Shown: positions 12,500 to 27,188, counted from the first letter of the stretch. The stretch: DNA of 64,000 nucleotides from Albula goreensis (GCA_022829145.1 CM040764.1:11800049-11864048); one strand, 5' to 3'. Program-made: numbers and translations. The notes: generated by a model from the sequence alone, not told the origin.

Positions 12500-12876
12500 C
12501 TGAAGACCCCACCTTCCCTGTGCTACAGCATAGCTGTACACACTAAGACAAATAAAAAAAACAAAAAAAAAAAAACACTACAACACTAAAAAACAAAGTA
12601 TCTAACGCTAGAACAACAAGGCCATGGCCGCACACACAACGCGGCACTGCAGTGACTTCAGAGGGCTGGTGGCCCTCGATCTCAGAGCTCCGTCTCCAGT
12701 ATCGCCATGGTGCGCTCTGAGCCCGGGGGCCAGCCAGGGGGCTCTTTTTTACTGGGGGGAGGGGGCTGGTGGTGTTGGGGGAGATATCTGAGGAATCCCT
12801 GGCACACAGGAGATCAGCCTGGGAGATCACGGGAGATGGGGGGCTGGGGTGGAGACAGAGAGAGAGACAGAGAGAC

Positions 12877-12878
<2 letters not shown>

Positions 12879-12911
<33 letters not shown>
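12879..12911. repeat. (CA)n microsatellite
   Basis: About 16 CA units preceded by a GA-rich run (12850-12876); UG orientation in a minus-strand transcript, about 380 bases upstream of the short-isoform exon. Confidence 0.95.
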
Positions 12912-12914
<3 letters not shown>

Positions 12915-15900
12915 AAAGAGGAGGGGTGTGGGCCTTACACACAAAGTGACTTTGCTGGCCATCCCTAAGGAGGGGCCCTCAGATGGTATCTCTCTACTTT
13001 GCTGCCATGACGCCTGCCCTGAGAAATATTGATTCTTGAAGCACAAACTGCACCATGTAACGGAAAAATATGATCACACAATGGAGGAATAAAAGGAAAA
13101 GTATTATCTCAGATATCACCCCAGGGAGGTGTAAGGGTCAGTGTAAGGTGCAGCAATCTAATGCATCCTGGCCCATATGGTCATTAGTTTGCGTCCCTGA
13201 TGTTGCAGTGCTGTGACCTCCTTCAGAATGGTATCTCATTACACAATAAGCCTCATTCGTACTTGCATTGGTTAACCTATGAATCCCTCCCCAAATTCAT
13301 AAAGAATTTTAGAACAGAGCCAGCTTGTAAAACCCAAGATAAGATTAAATACAAGGATTTACTGCAACTGAATCATGTAAATGCAAGCCAGTTTTGCATA
13401 AAGAAACAAAAACATCTTTAGGTTTTATGGCAAAGGAAAATCTCTCAGAAGCCATACAAAATGTATGAATGTCCCACAGTTGTATTCAGTTGTAGGTAAG
13501 CCCTGATTACAGATACGACTCTTATGTGATGACCTCAAAGATCCATTCTGGCTCCAGGGTACTGTTCAGGAGCATCAATGTAATCAGTATCCTGTTGGTG
13601 CAGTGCTCAGAAGACACTGAAACACAGCCGATCATCAGAGACAAACGAGACCACATTGTTACTCCACAGATGGGACCATGAAATCTATGAAATAAGCTGG
13701 TATTTGAAGTGATAGTAGACAGTACATTTTTGTGAATGTTGTGGTTATATTTTAGTTATAGACAGCATTATTTACAAGGCTTCAGTCTGTCATTTTGGCT
13801 CTTCTCCGAAACAGATCAAATGTACTTCATCAGGTTGATGACGAGAGATTTAATTTGTCTATTTAATACACTGTGATATTGTAATGGAAACATGCTGTAC
13901 TGCTGTTCCTCTCAGATAAAAAAACAAAATTCTGTTATAATCAGTGTATGAGAGCCAGAGACTCAAACTGCACCGCCCGATGTCAATCCAGGTCTTTAGG
14001 GAGATGCGTCTAATCCGTTGCATAAGAGTAGGACATCCATATTCAACAAGTGGAGATGTTAATCTGTTGGGGGCACTGCGACTCCACAAACAGAGACGTC
14101 TGAACTTTCCAGCGACTGCTGAAATAGGATACGCTGGATCATTGCGCTCGCGGCTATTTTTAGGCAGGCGTCCGGGCCTTACCGTAAATCCCAAACCCGC
14201 AGCTCGGGAATTCCAGAATGGAGTTTCTCACACAGCCCAAATGGCTCGGTGACTCACGACCGGTCAGGCCACGTGCGCCAAATGTTGTTGTTGTGTGCCA
14301 TGAATCTATTGAGCTGGCCCGTCCTGCTGGACACAAAAAGCTCTGGCAGCCATGGGGGAACAGCAGGGTTTTGTTAAGGTTACATTTTTACAGCAAAGGC
14401 ATGAAAACAGCAACCATTTTCAAGTGTTTTATTTTCCCCCAAACAGGTTTTAATTAACTGACTTTTAATTGGCTGGCTGGATGTAGGCTTGTCATTTGAT
14501 TTCCCTTTAATGGTCTAACGTACAGTTAATTTAGCTTCATTTAGACTGAGTGAAATTGATCTGGGCGTGGGCAAAGACACAGGTGTTGATCTGATGGAAA
14601 ACCATTTTCGCTTAGCTTCCTACCATCCGCTGAAATTAATGGGTGAGGCTCCCAGTTCCAGACAGGAGGTCTTTGTAATGCTGACCCTCTGGAATCAATC
14701 AGATGAGAGTTGTTGGAGAAAATGGTACAAAGCCTTGATTAAATAAATGTGTCCAATAGGAATGTCGGTTTCCATCTTCACGTGTCTCCCGCTTCTGCCT
14801 TGCTCTTGTGTTGGCCGTCAGCGGGAGCTCTGGACCAACATGGCTGGAGTTTGTTTGCCAGGAACTGGACCGAAAGGAGTGATTTAGATGGATGACAGGG
14901 TCTGGATAACATCCACCTCTCTAGCTCTTTGTGTGAGCGAGGGAAGCTGTGAGAAGCTCACATGAGGACCGTGTCTGCACAGTATAGAGTCTTGTGCCCA
15001 TGCTGCACACTAACTACAGCACAGCCAACAGCCACAACTCACTGACACTCCAATGACTGCGCAGCTGAGATGAGGGTCAGGTCCCCCAGATGTGCAAGAG
15101 GCTGCGCAGTGGAGGCTCATGTCCCCAGTTGATCCCGTGACTGTGCATGCATAGCAACCCCACTCCTCTGAAAACACTGATCACACACTCTTGTGTCATC
15201 CTTGACGACGCTGTGCTCCATCAACCGCCTCCACAAAAACACTGCCACATAGACGCGACATCATTGGATCATTAGAATCCAACCAGAGTTGGCAGAAAAA
15301 ACAACATGAAAACCTCCATGGAAAAAAAAGAATGGAGCCTGCTAAAAGTCAATAACCTTTTCTCACGACAAACTCTCTATATGTTCTTAATTGCGTCATA
15401 TTTAATTATGTGGGAAATAACTACTTTTTCTGTACATTCATTCTGCTGTTATAAGATCAGAACCAAAAGGAACAGCAAAACAAGAAACAACCAATGAAGG
15501 TAAAGAATTTAACAACTTTTTGAAGGTTTTTGTGGGTGTTTTTTGGTCACATCTGTCCCTCCACAAACTGGAAGGCTTTGTAGCGTCAAGTCAATTAGAT
15601 CTGACTGGCCATACTTTTGTTCCCTTTTACTCTGCCCTTGTACTGGGGTCATCACATGCCGCTGAGTCTCTGCTTTGCCAGTAGTTGCTGCAGTTTAAGT
15701 ATTCACCTCTTCTGATGTGCTCACTAGCCCATAAACAAGTGACAGTGCTACAGGAGAACTCGTACCAATCAAAGGAGAGCCAGCTCTCACTGACTCATCA
15801 GGCAGCTGGCACATCATTGTGAAGAGCTAACAACCCAAGCAATCATAAATGAATCATGCTCACTCGACTCCAATGGAAGTTCTGTCCCACTGCTGCAGAC

Positions 15901-16680
15901 CCTTGGTCAATTGGCTAATGACATAGCCCAGGCCTGAGCCGGCGATGGCGAGGGTATGGAGATTAGCCAGTACTTGAAGAGCCCCTGAGAGTCCCTTGGC
16001 CTGAGAATATAATTGGGTAGGTGGAAGTGAACTGTAGGCAGCAGAATATGTCCACGTAAAAACAGTTGGCAGAATGCAGTTTGGAGAAGAGCGTGTGCAA
16101 GTCCGTTCAAATTGATGAAAAACATTGCTTTGATGAGACAGACATTCCATTCAATAATTTGGAAAAAGAGAAAATGGGGGATAAAAAGTAGTTTGCAAAA
16201 ACTGTTTCCAGAAACGACTTTTCCCTGAAGTCATCCATTTGCAACGTGGGGTAAAATAACACCTTTTTTTAGGGATTTTTCATTTTCATGTTGCCATTTT
16301 TTTCTTCTGAAAATGCCCCCAGAAACAACATAGAGAGTTTTATACCGTGCCCATAGTTTGTGAGGCCCTGACCCTTTCCCTTTACAGTGAATATTTCACA
16401 GCAGGTGATGACATTTGCGAAGCAGATGTACCACAGATATCCAGAGTTTATCTTTTTTCATGGGCCGTGCAGTTCTTTGTTGTGGTTTTGTGGAGTTGGG
16501 CTTAAAATGAAGAACAAAGAAAATCATAAGAATGGCGGATTCTGTTTGTGATTGAGTGCATCTACTGGCTTTTATTTTCTGTGACAAAGCATCATGAAGT
16601 TCCTTTAAAAACCACTTTAGAGGACAACACTTATTAATTCAGCCAATACGCACTGTCCTCCTGGGTACTGAATTATTTTC

Positions 16681-16870
16681 ATTACATCTAAGAACTTAGC
16701 AGATGCCCTTATCCAGAACAACTTGCTTTTTACATTTGACACCATCTACTTCCATAGCTGGATATTTACTAAAGCAATCTGAAGCACTTATTTGAACACC
16801 AGTGCCTTCCTTGGGATGGGATTTAAACCTGCAACCTCTGAGTTTCAAACCCAGCTCCCTATAATTAATG
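16681..16870 (-). mobile_element. tRNA-derived SINE copy (teleost type), old
   Basis: Read on the minus strand it has a box-B-like GGTTTAAATCC, a body with TAAATATCCAGCTATGG, then the tail GTTGTTCTGGATAAGGGCAT, CTGCTAAG and ATGTAATG. The order tRNA-like head, body, L2-like tail is characteristic of fish SINEs. Diverged, so inactive. The next 130 bases (to about 17000) contain a second box-B-like GGGATTTGAATC stretch, probably another fragment. Confidence 0.7.
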
Positions 16871-19800
16871 TATAGTGTAATGGATAATGGGTCCCATACA
16901 GTGGGTTAACTAATGAAGCCTAGCTCAGGGATGAAATGGCAATTCCCTCTTGGGATTTGAATCTTTGTGCTGCAAGACCAGCCCTACACTAACCAAAGTG
17001 AGGTAATAGGAAAAAACGTTCCTCAACAGAAAGTTACCAATTCACAGGTGGAATAACAGGAAATAAAGTTGGACTGATTCCAAATGACTTCAAGCTAAAA
17101 CAGTACTCACATACAGTGTACAGCATCGCTTCCAACTCTGAGTTTTGACAATTGAGAGTGGATGCCACACAATGCAAGTTTTTGCCATTTTACTAATAAA
17201 CAGTTTTGTAGAGGTCATTGATCTCAGTTAAATTGCCAAATGGTGTTTGTAAAGAAAACAGGAAGTCAAAGTTAAGGACAACTGTCAATTGAATCCATGT
17301 CTGTGTAAAAAGGGTCTCTAAAATAAAAGTTAAACACACACATTGTAAATGAGACCCAAGACCCAGTGCAGTGTACTCAACCAACTATTTAAAATAGCAG
17401 GATTGACAATTTCACCCAAATATAATGAATTAGGGGTACACTAATCTCACATGAAAGGGTTTAGCCTGGCCCTTCAGGATTGGTATCTTACTATCTTATG
17501 AGTCCATCGATGAGTCACAGGCCATCCGAGAATATCCAAGAATTTATAGATGTAATCCCTTCAGTTGTGCCTCTTCTGTTGTGTTTCTTGCAAACATAAT
17601 TAAGCATGTGAAGACCATTACTAGTCTGTGTGCCAGCATAACTAATACTTATCTTTTGAATGAAGGACATTTAGTCAACTGTCCTTGAAAATCATTCATT
17701 ACAGATGAAATCTGACAGCTCACCACAATAAAGAATAGTTCACACAAACATTCCCTAACTTATTACATTAAACCCCCGTCTAATTTATGATACCTACAAG
17801 TTAGCTAAAACAATTATGTCCGATTTAATACTGAACAGTAATGGATGACATTTCCTTTCTGACGCTGGGTCAACATAACTCTTCACGGTTCCCAGTATGG
17901 CGCTGAATGACTTTAAGAGGCAGTTAAAGATCAGACAAAGACCTTCTTGGCACTGGGTCTGACAGCTGCTCATCGATTGCACCACCCAGATGTGAGATAT
18001 TCTAACTCTGTGAGGGAGACGATCCTTGGTGGGCCTTGACTAATGGTGTTTTCTTACATGGTCCGATCAATACGGGACCGTGATATTCCCATAGAGTACT
18101 CTATATTCTTGACCCTCTCAAAGCACAGGGGTGGGGGGTTAATCATCAGTGAGGTCACCTCTGGACTCATCTTCCCTCCCCAGATGTGAAGTCTGACACC
18201 CCTTGGCCCTGTGAGGGTTCCCATTGGCTAAGCTTGTACCACTATGGCTACAATCATCAGTCACTGCTCTTCTCACCCACAGGTTGTGAACTCTTATATT
18301 GTGCCTGAGTATCACTGCTCATCCACTACAGGTTCACAGAGGACCTCTACTGCTACCCTTTCATGCCCTTGGGAAAACCATGTGGTGATTTAACAGGATG
18401 ACCTTAAGGAAGTAAATGCAACCATATTCTCTTCATGCTGTCAGTGTAATTTTAGACATATACTGCCTAGAATATTTTAAAATGTTTTTCCTACACTTTT
18501 TAGTGCACATTGTAAAATATCAATTTAATAACTGAGAAAAAAAACACTGAACAGAACTGGGCAGGCTCCAGTTTGGTGGAGAGACATATCACTGAGCTGA
18601 GCTAATACCACAAAGAGAATTAGCCAGGGCTCCCAGATACTATACCCAGATCAGTGTTTCCCATTATTACACAAATACGGGAGACACAGTGGCCAGCTCA
18701 AGCAAACAGGAAGTGACCTCATCCAGGCATACACTCAGTCTTCAGAGGGTGAAAGGGAAAAAAGGGGGTGGAGTCTCAGAGACCATTAAGGGCTACTGTT
18801 ACCGCCTGCTGAATTATTGAGCAGAGAATGCTCTCAGAACAAAGCCGTGGTGCATTAGGGAATGACATCACCCCGCTTTCAGACAGCAGTGAGTGCATCC
18901 TCCGCTCACGCTGAAATGAGCTCGAGGCCTTCTCTTCCTCTTTCTGAGTCAGCCTGTAAATGCCCAGCCTCTGCCTTCCAGGAGCCGACCAGCGCCATTA
19001 CGCGGTGGCCCATGGTGGGACCTCGTCAGTGTTTGTAGACTCTCTACTCTGAGCCACACTGCCCCCCTTTGAGGGAGCCAGGCATCTAAACATCCAACAA
19101 TGTGATCAGTGACAGGAGAACAAAGAGCAACCTTTGGAACTGCTGGAACATGTCAGTGATAGACAGTTAAATTGCAGCTGCTATTTTTGGTGTCATGGTT
19201 CCCCATTCATCTGTCACTAGATGTAAACACTCTTCTTCAGGGAGGGGTGTATCTATTTCTTCTCATAGCTATTTAGTTATTCGAATCATTTCAGTAATCT
19301 GAAATGTATTCATAAACTAATAACTGAAGACATTCCATATGTTCCTATATATGAAACATTTTACTATGGTCTGATCTACATTTAACTGATGTTAATTTAT
19401 ACACCCAATTAGCTTATTGAAGTTGCTAATTAGCCAACCGTTTAACAGATTGAGCCAGGCTAATTAGTGAAAAAAATCCCTGCACACACAAGACCTCTGG
19501 GACTGGAGTATCTCTGCTCTTCCTGCACACCTTGTTGCTGCTTAGAATCACAGAGCAGCAGAAACAGCTTTAAAAACCCAAGCTCCAGCTCTAATGCTTC
19601 AGATCTGAGTGTTATTCTGACTTCAGCAGCTGTTTGGCAGCCTCACGCATAGACGGTTTTAGGATAAAAGAGGAGAATGAGGAGGTGCCCCAGCTGCAGT
19701 CCGAGTAAACAACAGCTCTGGGGTTTTTAAAGGACATTTTTGGCCATTAATTCCGTTCCCCCCACGAATCAACTGAGTGCAGCTGAGGCAGAGGAAAGAG

Positions 19801-22800
19801 GAGTTAATTGAAGTCAGCCTGCATTTTTAGACGTTTTGGTCGGCGCGTGGCAGTTCGCGGGTTGTCTCTGAGCAGGTGCTCACTTTCTGATACATGGCTC
19901 TTTTGTGCCCCCTTCCTTGTTTGTGGTGTGGACTTCCTCTCGCAGTGGCACTTAGGTCATAAAACATATCAGCAGGGTTACACAACCATTCCCCGGCTCC
20001 CCACTAGCCAATAAATAAATATTGAAATAACTATAAATATTGAGTAGATCATTGACCCTTGGGGAACACCAAAAGGGAAGATAAACCAAGGATTTGTGAC
20101 AGGATGCACTCACTGGCTGTAGGCTGTCTCAAAACAACTGTTCTGGGGCCAAGACACAATCTCTGAATCCCTGCATTGACCAGATGGATCCTTCACTTCA
20201 CACCTGTCCCTCTAGCACCTTGCTCTGTTGCTCTACACCTGGCAGCCTGATTGGACGGTCTTCAGGGTTATCAAGAACTTTCATTTGCCAGCCTCACCTC
20301 TCACTGATGGGATCAGAAGTACCCATCACAAAGGAACAATAATAATAATAAGACCACACAATTCAACAACTCACCTAAAATAATCATTTATCAATGTATA
20401 TTCCTGAAATATTATATGCAAATACTTAACCTCAAGCTCCTTTTAAAGTGTACAAGAAAAACATTCAAAATCACATTCACTGCTCTATAAATCAAATTAA
20501 TCCATTACAGATAAAGACATCTGGAAAAATTGTAGATATTGAGGCTATGATACATAACATGCTTTCCAAGCCAAACCATGGAAGAGGGCAAGCATGGATC
20601 ACTTTCAGCAGCATATTTTAGTAAAGTAAATATGGCTTTGATTCTGTGTCTTTTACAGCATGCCTAAATTACTGTATCAAATTCGCTCAGTCAAGTCACT
20701 CTGCCCAGCTGACTCTGTTGTCATTGTTGCTGACAGTAATATTCTAGCTCAGCTAACCTATATTTAAATGTTCCACAATTAAAAAAAGATGAAAATATTT
20801 TAGAAGGTGCTGTTTTTTCCTGAGGGAAAAAATTGGATTGCCTTTGGCAGAAAACTTTTATGAATAAACACCAGCTGTCTTACTGTGGGTCCTAATGGTG
20901 AGGACAATGTTGTCTCACACACTATTACATAGCATGCTCAACCCCACCATTAGCCCTGTAGTTCATCAAAATGAAATGGATACCTTAATAAAAAGAAAGC
21001 ATTATGCCACAGTGATTACACTGTGGTCAAATCCCTTAAAAGGATCACACAGAGATGGGCTAACTAGCCCGCGGTGTCCATTGTAAAGGCACTTTCCGGT
21101 TTTTCCATTGCTATTCTCCATGTGTCCACGAGGTGGTAGTACATGACACAGGTGACGAGTGCAGAAGGTTTTCCGGCATTTTGGTCAGAGTCAGAAGCAA
21201 CGTATAGCTAAGAAGAGTCATTTGGGGTTGGGGGGTGTTTATTAGCAGAATGTAAAAAAAATGTTGCCATAGGAGGAATATTCTGTTTATGTTCACAGTT
21301 TGCAAGCTACATATTTTATACTTTCAGAGATCAATATGCTTTGTTTGGCTTATACATCAGTTTTGGAAATATTGTGATCATTAAAATTATTAAATGTTTA
21401 ATATTGTTTTACATAGCTGCATATCATATTCTTATCAATCATATGCTTATCAATAATAACATTTTTATCAATAATATACTCACACAGGCTAGTGTGGAGT
21501 GTGGTAAACTGATGCTGCATTTCAGCCTCGAGTGGCTGCTGGAAAAAAGGTATTATATCTTACCTATTATAGTCATTATTAGCCAGGTCATTTGGTCTCA
21601 CCTTGGTTTCCCTCACAAACCTTTATGACATTTAATGATCTTAATTCAAAACAAGCTGACCTTTTGTAAGAAATGGCTATTCCCAGAGTCCTCAGTTTTA
21701 CAACATTACATGCAGTCAGATCACATACTGCAAGCATAACATCTTCATAAATAGCACAGCCCTGAACGAAATCAATGTCAAAGAAGATTTCTGATGTTAT
21801 GATACAATTTCCCTATTGTAAAACCGATAACACTATCTTTCTTGTGCCATTTGAAGTCCATCTTTCCTTCAAATGAATGAGACAGATGTGAGTATATTTT
21901 TGCCTCGGCTCGATGTTTCCGGACAGGGGTCCTCCAATTCTCCCTGTGGATTTCCTCACAGACCTGCAAGACCAGCAATGTCACTTAATCCATTAGATCT
22001 CTGCAGAACTGCATATTTTGCCAGTTCAGCTATGATCCCATTAAAGCACAACACCTGAGAATTTGTGAGGGAGATAAAACTGTGAAAAACACTCAAAGTC
22101 TCAGGAATCCAAAAGCATATGTCTGTATAAAAAAAGCCTACAAGATCTGCAGAAGGTATGAATGTTCAACCCTTTAGAAAACAAAACTGGCACAGGCCGG
22201 GGATCTCTGTCAATATGTGAGCACTTATAACAAAGCTGCTTATATAACTTCTGTTCTGTGTTGTTACAGCCTTATCCAGGGTATTTGGGATGTGTTCAGT
22301 GGGTACTTTTATCTTTTCACTGCCGTTGTTAGACATTAGCTTTTCTGTGGATAATCATGTTGATCAACACCATCACATTTTCTCCCAACTACAGGGCCCT
22401 ATTACATTTTTTAAAATGGGTCTGACCAGTAAATCATGTTTCTCTCTTTTCATTCTCACTCTCACTTTTAAACATGCTAACAATAATGGGTTACAGGAAA
22501 ACATGACCATGTGTTTATCAACACCACCTTTGCATTGAAAAATAAAAAAAAAATAAAAACCCTCCAGCTGGCTCCCATTTCTACCAAATTATAGATAATT
22601 GGAACAATATTTACAAACAGCATTCCCGCGTGGTCCTGATTGGCCCCAGCCATATTGCACATTGTATATGAAGAGATGCATGCCTCGGCAACCGATACTT
22701 CTGTAATGTATAACTCCCAGCAGGAATCTGGGTCTTTTACAAGGGTTTTGATGGTTGAATGGTTGTGTTTCATAGTCTATAAAAAACATTTTTACAGCAT

Positions 22801-24942
22801 GCAGAATAGTGATCGACATATCATAAAAATATCATCATAGCACATAATTCTATTTCAGTTCAGCAAAATTATACAAAAACCACAATTAATGATGTAATGG
22901 GCTCTTTCAAAATCCCCGGGAGAATTGTCTCGTGGGCATGTTCATTACCATTAGTGTTACAGAACTGCATGCTGAACCACTTAAAAGAACACAGATTACT
23001 CATGTAAACTCATGATTACTGACCTGATCGCTCCCTCTCCTGTTCTCATAATCACATAAAATGAGTTTAAACTGAGAACTGTCACAGACTGATTACAAGG
23101 GAAGCAACAAACACGCAGTTGCTATAGAATGTATTATTTCTGTTGTTGTTTTTTGTTGTTAATACTGCTAAAAATTGCAAGTTTAACAATTTTTAGCTTG
23201 TTGCAATCAAAATCAACAATCAGTATTGTAATTACATGTGTTGTTTGTGTAATATTTTATAATACATATTTAACTGAGAATGCAAGTTTTTTTAATAGCA
23301 TATTGCCAGTGAATAGATGACCATTGATTTTTCACTAGGTACCCAATGTTAACTGCTATGTGACATAGGAGGCAGGGATGATGAATATATTTGATCATTT
23401 AAACAGTGCCAGCAGAGAGCTTACAAAGGAGGCCTTGATAATGGGCAAGTGATAATAAAAGCTACATCTGTGCATAGATGGATCATTCACTGTAAGCTTA
23501 TTCTTTTTTTTGTTAAAAATGTGCTTAAAGTGCACTACCTGGACAAGATGCTACTGTACCAACTGGGCCATTATCCATACACCATTTTAATGTTGAGTGA
23601 CATCAGATTTCAGATTTAAGGACTTCAATGACTTTCAAGGCTCAAGTTTCCCAAATTAAGGGACTTGACATATTGGTTACATTATTGTTAACAATTGTGG
23701 GTTCTGTCACCCAAGATAGATCAAACTGCATATGACTAGTGGGATTCATGCAAGCTATAAATTTTCCAGTTTTAGAGGGCTGGAGCTCATAATGTTATGA
23801 TACAGAACTGACAAATTAATTCAAACTTTATGACAATTACTTGGATCTAGCAATTTGATTGTCCCTTGTTCTTTTTAAAAGACTATCAAATATTTTCAAT
23901 GATTAGCTTTTTATACATTTCAAAAACGTTCAAGGACTTTCAGGACCCTTGAGGTGCCCTGTGTCTGAGAGGATTAGGCCTTTGGAATAAATAAATTCCA
24001 CTAAATTATGCAAACCCTGACACGGTATGAGTGCGTTTATAAAAATTAAGTGTTTACATAAAAAATTGTGTAATTGAGAAAATACCATTATATGGGTTTA
24101 TTTTCCCTTAAGAAAAAAGGCCTTTCTTTTTGAAATGTTTCCATTGTTTGTACACGAAACTACTTTTACTCCTTTTATGGGAGGCCAATTTCTATTATTA
24201 TTCCAATAAAAAATATTCCTATCAAGCATTTTAATAACACACCTGACATTTTCATTCAGAACAGATGTGGTCTGACTGTACAAAATAAAGTAATTACTAT
24301 TATGGTTACTCTGTAATACAAACACAATGCTTACTGTAAAGCCAAATATTAATATGAAACAGGATAGATTAAGCCACTCTTTAGCCAAACAAGACCTAAC
24401 AGAGCGGTGCAGACATTAGCTACCTCCATTACCCTGTTATTCTGGCATGTCATCTCTGAATCCACTACAGAGCCTACAATCACGTGCCTGTCCCTCGTCA
24501 AAATCAAAGTTCTTACACACGGCAAGGGCCATGTTCACTTAGAACAAGAAATATGTTGATTATTAATGCTTTACGAGAACTTCCAGGGCTAATGAATATT
24601 AAAGTCAGGAAATATCATGTACAAATCATAATGAGCGATATGTACTAAATATGAAACTCATAGACCTACAGGATGATTATGAAGATTACTTGACGCATCA
24701 CTCTTGTTGGATTCTTTATACTGAGCTGGTGTACTTCAGCAGATGGGGTTATGTGGACATCCACAGTTAGATGCTTTCAAAGCAGAATTTATGAGTTGGC
24801 TAATTGTAAAGTAGTAAATACCCGGAAGTTGGTGAAATTTTTCCAAATGTAATTCGAGATATACCCGAGGACTGATAGTCCTTACATAAACTGTCATTTG
24901 GTTAGGACCACACATGCACCTGATGAAGCTGTTTTCATATGC

Positions 24943-24974
24943 TTTCATTTGTAAGTGTATACTTACAAATGAAA
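24943..24974. repeat. 14-bp perfect hairpin
   Basis: Arms TTTCATTTGTAAGT (24943-24956) and ACTTACAAATGAAA (24961-24974) around a 4-base loop GTAT. Each strand also contains a splice-donor-like GTAAGT. Confidence 0.95.
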
Positions 24975-25271
24975 AAGGAAAACAAGGTAGTGCAGGATAG
25001 AATACCTATCCCATATAATCCAAAAAAAAAAAAAAAAATTATCGCGAGCAACGTGTCGACTTTCGATATATTACCCATTAGTTTTTTAAGAGGGACCAAC
25101 TTCTCCACTTTCTTTTCAACACTACTGGAATTTCACAGTGAAGACACAGAAGAAAATTGGAGCAATTAGGTCTGACAATCACAGGACATGACTGTTTCGC
25201 TCAAAACCCCCTCTGCATTTCCTTCATATTCAGAGACCCCTCCATTGTTGGGAAATTTAAAGGCTGTCTGT

Positions 25272-25391
25272 ACACACACACGCTCACACACGCTCACACA
25301 CACACACACACACGCTCACACACGCACACACACATGCTCACACACGCTCACACACACACACGCTCACACACACACACACACACAAACACAC
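25272..25391. repeat. CA repeat with periodic CGCT interruptions
   Basis: About 120 bases of CACACA broken by CGCTCACA units; minisatellite-like compound microsatellite in the long pde4dip intron. Confidence 0.95.
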
Positions 25392-27187
25392 TGCCTTGTA
25401 TATTTGATTAGTGCAGAGGTCTGAGGTGATGAATTTTCCAAATGAGCACAATTTATTAAATAATGCAGGTGAAAATCTTCAGGGTTGGCAAAACTACAGA
25501 AGTGAATTGTAAACTCAAGGTGGTTATTTTGGTTAATTTTTTTTATAATCCCATAAATCCAACACAAAACCTGGCGTCACTGATCCGACTACTGGCATCA
25601 GTTTTAAAGTCCAGACTGAAGCCTGGGTCTCTTAATAAATCAGCTCATTTTTAATATTTCCTAAACATTTTTATCCAACGTTTCAGAGCAACTTGGCTGC
25701 TTAAAACTACAGAACTGGTTTGGGTTTATGGGTTTTTAACCCCACTGAAATCTAATTGTGGAATTAGGCTCAGTTTCCAAGTAATCCAGAAAACCACTTG
25801 CTTGTGATTACTCCCAGATGACCTGTCCGCAGCTCCCATTCTGATTTTTAAGCAAGAGGAAATCCCTTTTAAAAATGAAAATTACAATTTTCAATTATTG
25901 TTTCTTGTGTTCTTGTAAAATATACTGCACAGGTCAAAAAAATATAATAAAGGTATACATTCTTCAGTATATACATATAATGCATTCCTGTTTGTTTACC
26001 GACTTAAAAAGTCAAAATACAATCATATTTGTGGATGTTGTATAATGGTTTTTTTATTTTTAAATTTTAGAATATATTTTTTAATTGTCCCATTGAAATT
26101 CTTCCTGTGAAATAAAAATATGAAATTATGATTGTTCATTGCTGAAATCTAGCCTAAATAAGATAGGACAATAGCAGTGTAACAATTAAAATAATTTCAT
26201 GCTCGAATCTTCAAGAGACTGCATGCTCAACAAGTGAAAATGGCTGAAAAAATTTGATTTCAACTTTCTAAGGCCCAATTAACAAACTTGCACAAGGATT
26301 CAAAACAATTAAATATGTAGTAATATTTGGCATAAACCTGTTTTTACATTCAAACTAGTTAACAACTTCCTGCACAAATTACAACTTGTACTGTGTAAAC
26401 GCGCAATTGTTTTACAGCTGTTTTGTAGACATTTATCACTAGTGCCTGGAATCAATTAATGCATGTTGGGATAGGCATTCATCCGTTGCCGTTTGCAATC
26501 AAACAAGAGTAGGTTGCTGTAATGTCCCCCATATGGTGGCGCTAGTGTTGTTCTGACGTTGCTGAATGATCTTGTGCCCGGTGAGCTGGATCCTGTCCGA
26601 GTACCCATGCCGACACGTCAACCACCCAAGATGTGAGCTCTGCACACCGGGGCCTGCCGAAACCTTCCCTTGATATTGGAAATGATGGCAATTTAACCTA
26701 AGCGTTGGGAGCATCACTCACATGTCAGGGACTAATAATGTAGCCTTCGGAGTGAATTTAAATGAAGCTGAAGAAAACGAATTGCAACTTGCGCAAGATA
26801 TCACAACGCAGAAGTTCAGAAAAATGCCTACATTCAACCATTTGAACAAACCCAAATGCTAAGGCAGGATGCACGCAAGCACTTCCCCGCTAGCCCACTC
26901 CAGCGCACTCCTGACATGTACCCTAGCACCCTACTGCTACAATAACTTAGAAAAAGCGCCTAGCTTTCTCAGTGGAAACGTGATGGTAAATCCACCAAAG
27001 TAACAACTCAACATGGACCAAAAGGCTACAGTTTTGTTTAATTGTTCCCTCTGAATTAATTCTGCTAAGAGCTGAGAGAGCACTGAAGCTCCAAGGATTT
27101 GTCATTAGCCTCACTTCATGATGAATGGCAGCTATTGTTCATAAAAACCGTCACTAGTCATGAGTTATCTTTGTGTTTTCTAGCCAA

Positions 27188-27188
<1 letters not shown>

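Noticed and set aside
13859..14252. Overlapping open frames in the CpG-containing block near 14.1 kb, possible 5' untranslated exon of the short pde4dip isoform
   Set aside because: A donor-like ACG|GTAAGG exists on the minus strand near 14180, but there is nothing else to tie it to the gene.
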